Of a stretch of DNA of 64,000 nucleotides, positions 61,600 through 64,000 are shown one piece after another. The DNA lies in contig NC_063285.1 of assembly GCF_910591885.1 (NCBI RefSeq), positions 1,054,001 through 1,118,000 on the forward strand. Direction: 5' to 3'. The notes beneath the pieces are model-generated. The model searched no databases. It was not told where the DNA came from and saw only the letters and a list, made by a program, of their open reading frames with translations. This DNA is from Bombus terrestris (lineage: Eukaryota > Arthropoda > Insecta > Hymenoptera > Apidae). Numbering within the stretch: position 1 is the first letter of the stretch; each line of letters begins with the position of its first letter. A program made the translations under genes and the position numbers.

Positions 61600-62060
61600 A
61601 TTATGTAGATACGGGAATGTGTAATTGAACCCAAATTGTCTCGCTCTGGGGCCTCATAGTCTTGCAAATTTTCAAATCGGTATTAGAAAATGGAGAGGAT
61701 CCATTTTCACAGAGTGGCAAAGCTTGCGATTTATTTAAGGGTTTGCACATAGTGACAATGAAGAATGCATTTAACACCCTAAAGTGAAGTTCTATCCTAC
61801 GAGAAACTGATAATAGGAATTTCTCACAAGTAATCAAAATAGTTTCGATGAATTGTTTTCACTGCATTTGAGTACAGACACATTTTGACTGATTTTAAAA
61901 CAGGTATGAATAAAATTTCTGTTCATAAGGAGAGGGATAGTCCACAGGATTCCATACTGGGACCAACTTTGTGAAACATTATCTATGATGGCGTTCTCAG
62001 ATATTTCTTACTACACCGACGATTTGACCTGAGGTGTATTGTGTTGTCCGTGATAATTGT
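61600..62060 (+). pseudogene. R1-like reverse transcriptase relic
   Basis: Decayed frames contain MKNAFNTL, then DSILGPTL and NIIYDGVL, matching the RT blocks KNAFNT and QGSILGPTLWN...YDGVL. Stops throughout. Different from the two larger R1-clade elements in the window. Confidence 0.6.
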
Positions 62061-62133
62061 AGTAGCTGACTGTAGATGTCGCTGCTGGGGTACTGCTGTA
62101 TTTTTCTTATTTAAGAATCGTGGAAGAAAAATC

Positions 62134-62212
62134 GGACTACGAGCGCCGATATTTGAACCCGGGTCCCGAACGTTCGTAACCTAAGGCGCTAACCACTGCA
62201 CTGCCGTCGTCC
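62134..62212 (-). repeat. tRNA-like sequence (tRNA pseudogene or SINE head)
   Basis: Minus strand: GGACGAC at the 5' end pairs with GTAGTCC at the 3' end (6 of 7). An A-box-like GTGCAGTGGTTAGCGC and a degraded B box (GGGTTCAAATAT) are in place, with the T-arm nearly paired. No sound anticodon stem, so a functional tRNA is unlikely. Confidence 0.55.
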
Positions 62213-62261
62213 GACTCTAGTTATTGTTGAGTGGTGGTATTTATGCTGTCGAGTGCCGCCA

Positions 62262-62352
62262 CACTCATTATCACAGATCTCGAACAATTATAATCGAGTT
62301 AAAGTATAGAGACTAAAATATTGGAGGTCCCGGTGTCCTTTCATCTCCGACA
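62262..62352 (-). mobile_element. LTR family B fragment
   Basis: The minus strand starts TGTCGGAGATGAAAGGACAC and matches the first 90 bp of the Gypsy B LTR. Confidence 0.65.
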
Positions 62353-62452
62353 TATATATGCAATTCCCTATTTATTTGTACGTATTACCTATATAATATA
62401 TGCATTACATCAAAATCCTGAAGTAAAGTCAAATTTTTTTACTCATTCGATA

Positions 62453-63272
62453 TGTAAATTCGACCAATCGCGGGGAGACGCAATCGCGAGGAAACACGTC
62501 AACGGGAGTCGTAAATTCCCGTTACGATTATAATAATCGACGCCGCGAGTAGATCGATCCCTTGATTTCCGTTAAGACAATAGGGGTGGTTGAAATGATA
62601 TAACTCCGTGATTAACAGTGTTATAACTTATATATTTTCCAACAACTTCGTATAATCACACACACTAGTAACGTCGCTGAGTATGGGGATTGCCTTGATC
62701 TTATTCAGATTCTGACTGCCAATCTGATAGATGAAGGCTCTCGGGTCGTAGTAGACGGAGCGATTTATCAGATCCGACTTTGACTGAATCGAATCAACAG
62801 AATCAACCGAATGACCGAATGAATAGACGTCGACTGCTTGACCTCGACCGTCTGACTGACTGACTGACTGGAACTGTAGGCACTGTGAGAGCTATGGGAA
62901 CTCTAAGCACCGTGAGAGCCGTAGGAACTCTCCGTCGGAGCTAGAGAAACTCTCTAGTCAGAGCTATAGGAAACTCTCCGTTGTTTTCGTTAGGTCACTA
63001 CCCGCTTTCTCCGTAATTCTTAAGAGCGCGTAATAAACCCAAGGACCTTTCTAATAATCGGCCGAAAACACTTCTAGAATTAGAAAGTCTTTTCAGGCAA
63101 ACAGTTTGACTTAAACCATATGTGCGAACAATGCAGTTAGGATTTCAACTTTATGTTGAAATAAAATATTAATTTGGGTCCTTGGGCCTATGGAGGGTTC
63201 AAAGGACGGCACGTAGACCGTTGGCTGTCAAGCCGCGCGGGATGGAGTGTAGATGTGTTGCGCGGCAGGACA
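62453..63272 (-). mobile_element. Solo LTR, family D copy 3, with 5-bp target duplication
   Basis: The plus strand reads TGTAAATTCGACC...GCAGGACA, flanked by CGATA at 62448-62452 and 63273-63277. It contains GGGGAGACGCAATCGCGA. It also contains a small GACT/ACTCTC repeat region (62850-62970). Confidence 0.88.
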
Positions 63273-63292
63273 CGATATTTTAAATGAATTTC

Positions 63293-63298
63293 TTTATT
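63293..63298 (-). terminator. AATAAA polyadenylation signal of the minus-strand gene
   Basis: AATAAA on the minus strand lies 175 bp after the stop at 63473. Confidence 0.35.
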
Positions 63299-63472
63299 GT
63301 GCCATCATATAACACAGTACTACATTCAATGTATATCTGTACATTAACTTAAAGTTACCAACAGAAGATAGTATGTACAACATACATATACCGTAATTTA
63401 AGTTTTCCCTGTACTTTTCCAATAAATTTATAAATTAGGAATTTTCGGAATGGTATCTAGTAGAAAAATCGG

Positions 63473-63579
63473 TTATTCCCATCTACCTGTAAACGTCTTC
63501 CATCGATGTACTAGATGAATTAATATTTTTTCCGGTTCTGCGACGACTGTTTTATTGAATTTTTCCGTATTTTCACCAA
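63473..63579 (-). CDS. Unrecognised host gene, last exon
   Basis: The minus strand follows acceptor GTCGGAAG. The first two bases complete a Val codon with the previous exon, then GENTEKFNKTVVAEPEKI and HLVHRWKTFTGRWE, ending at TAA 63473-63475. I do not recognise the family. The 51-bp intron to the previous exon is short, but both exon frames agree. Confidence 0.4.
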
Positions 63580-63630
63580 CTTCCGACATGAGGATCCAAC
63601 AAATCTTTTATTCCTCCATCAGATTCTTAC

Positions 63631-63818
63631 CTAAACGAAAGTATCTTCCTAACGGATTGATAACCTCCATTCTATCTAATGCAGGAGTCACAGACGAATT
63701 TTGATTTAAATATAAAACGTAAAAAGCCAAATAGTAAGCTATGTGTTCGAGCTGCGCGTGACTTTTGTATCTTTTCTCGGTAAAAGTCAATATAGTGAGA
63801 CTTCCAGTATCTGAAGAC
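63631..63818 (-). CDS. Unrecognised host gene, penultimate exon
   Basis: Minus strand acceptor TGATAATAG, donor TTTAG|GTAAGAATC. It encodes SSDTGSLTILTFTEKR, a helical-looking AQLEHIAYYLAFYVLYL and DRMEVINPLGRYFRL. It resembles no mobile-element protein I know. Upstream exons would lie beyond 64000. Confidence 0.45.
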
Positions 63819-64000
63819 CTATTATCAGAATAATTTAATATTGAGACGTTCCACCACCCAAACGTATCATTAATTACACAATATTTCTAAGTATGTCCTT
63901 CTATAATTTCATATCTTTCTATTACTTTAGTGTTGAGGTAGAGCGCGTTCAGAAGTCCACAAGAAAGTGATCTTCAGACATAATAAAGTCTTCTTATTTC

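Noticed and set aside
62134..62212. A functional tRNA gene
   Set aside because: The anticodon stem does not form and the B box is degraded.

Overview
This is eukaryotic, and almost certainly insect, DNA. The evidence is a multi-exon SET/MYND gene with GT-AG introns, R1-clade and jockey-clade non-LTR elements, Ty3/Gypsy and Ty1/Copia elements, Tc1 and pogo-like DNA transposons and TTAA-flanked MITEs. The SmydA-type domain order and the AT-rich unique DNA suggest Hymenoptera, but I cannot prove the order from this window. Very little is host coding sequence; most of the window is nested, mutually interrupted transposable elements. Family labels A-G are mine, for cross-reference only.

1-24.4 kb is a transposon graveyard. 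It holds a decayed Gypsy pol (family G), a minus-strand Copia relic split by two solo LTRs, and a second family G copy split by a 4.5-kb R1-clade element with a 16-bp target duplication. It also holds a nearly intact Gypsy element (family A, 13998-19684) wedged between the 5' LTR and the pol of another Gypsy (family B, 13364-23868).

26.5-49.7 kb is one host gene on the plus strand. Five exons (26502-26642, 35311-35565, 39296-39532, 44279-44432, 49500-49656) encode a MYND finger, SET core and post-SET cysteines of an arthropod SmydA-type protein. The splice phases agree, and the C-terminal exon(s) were not found. The introns are 3.7-8.7 kb and hold solo LTRs with intact target duplications, Tc1 elements, jockey relics and MITEs.

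49.7-62.1 kb is again mobile DNA: a pogo-like terminal-repeat pair enclosing a jockey relic, a piggyBac-like MITE, a nearly full-length R1-clade element (54054 to about 59810), jockey ORF1 copies and an R1-like RT relic. A tRNA-like sequence and a solo LTR follow. At 63.3-63.8 kb two phase-compatible minus-strand exons with a downstream AATAAA look like the 3' end of an unrecognised host gene.

No CRISPR, rRNA or intact tRNA gene was seen. The most interesting observations are the chimeric structure of Gypsy A with a candidate -1 frameshift site, a 5' promoter module shared by an R1-clade and a jockey-clade element, the TE-inflated SmydA gene, and the unrecognised exon pair at the right end.
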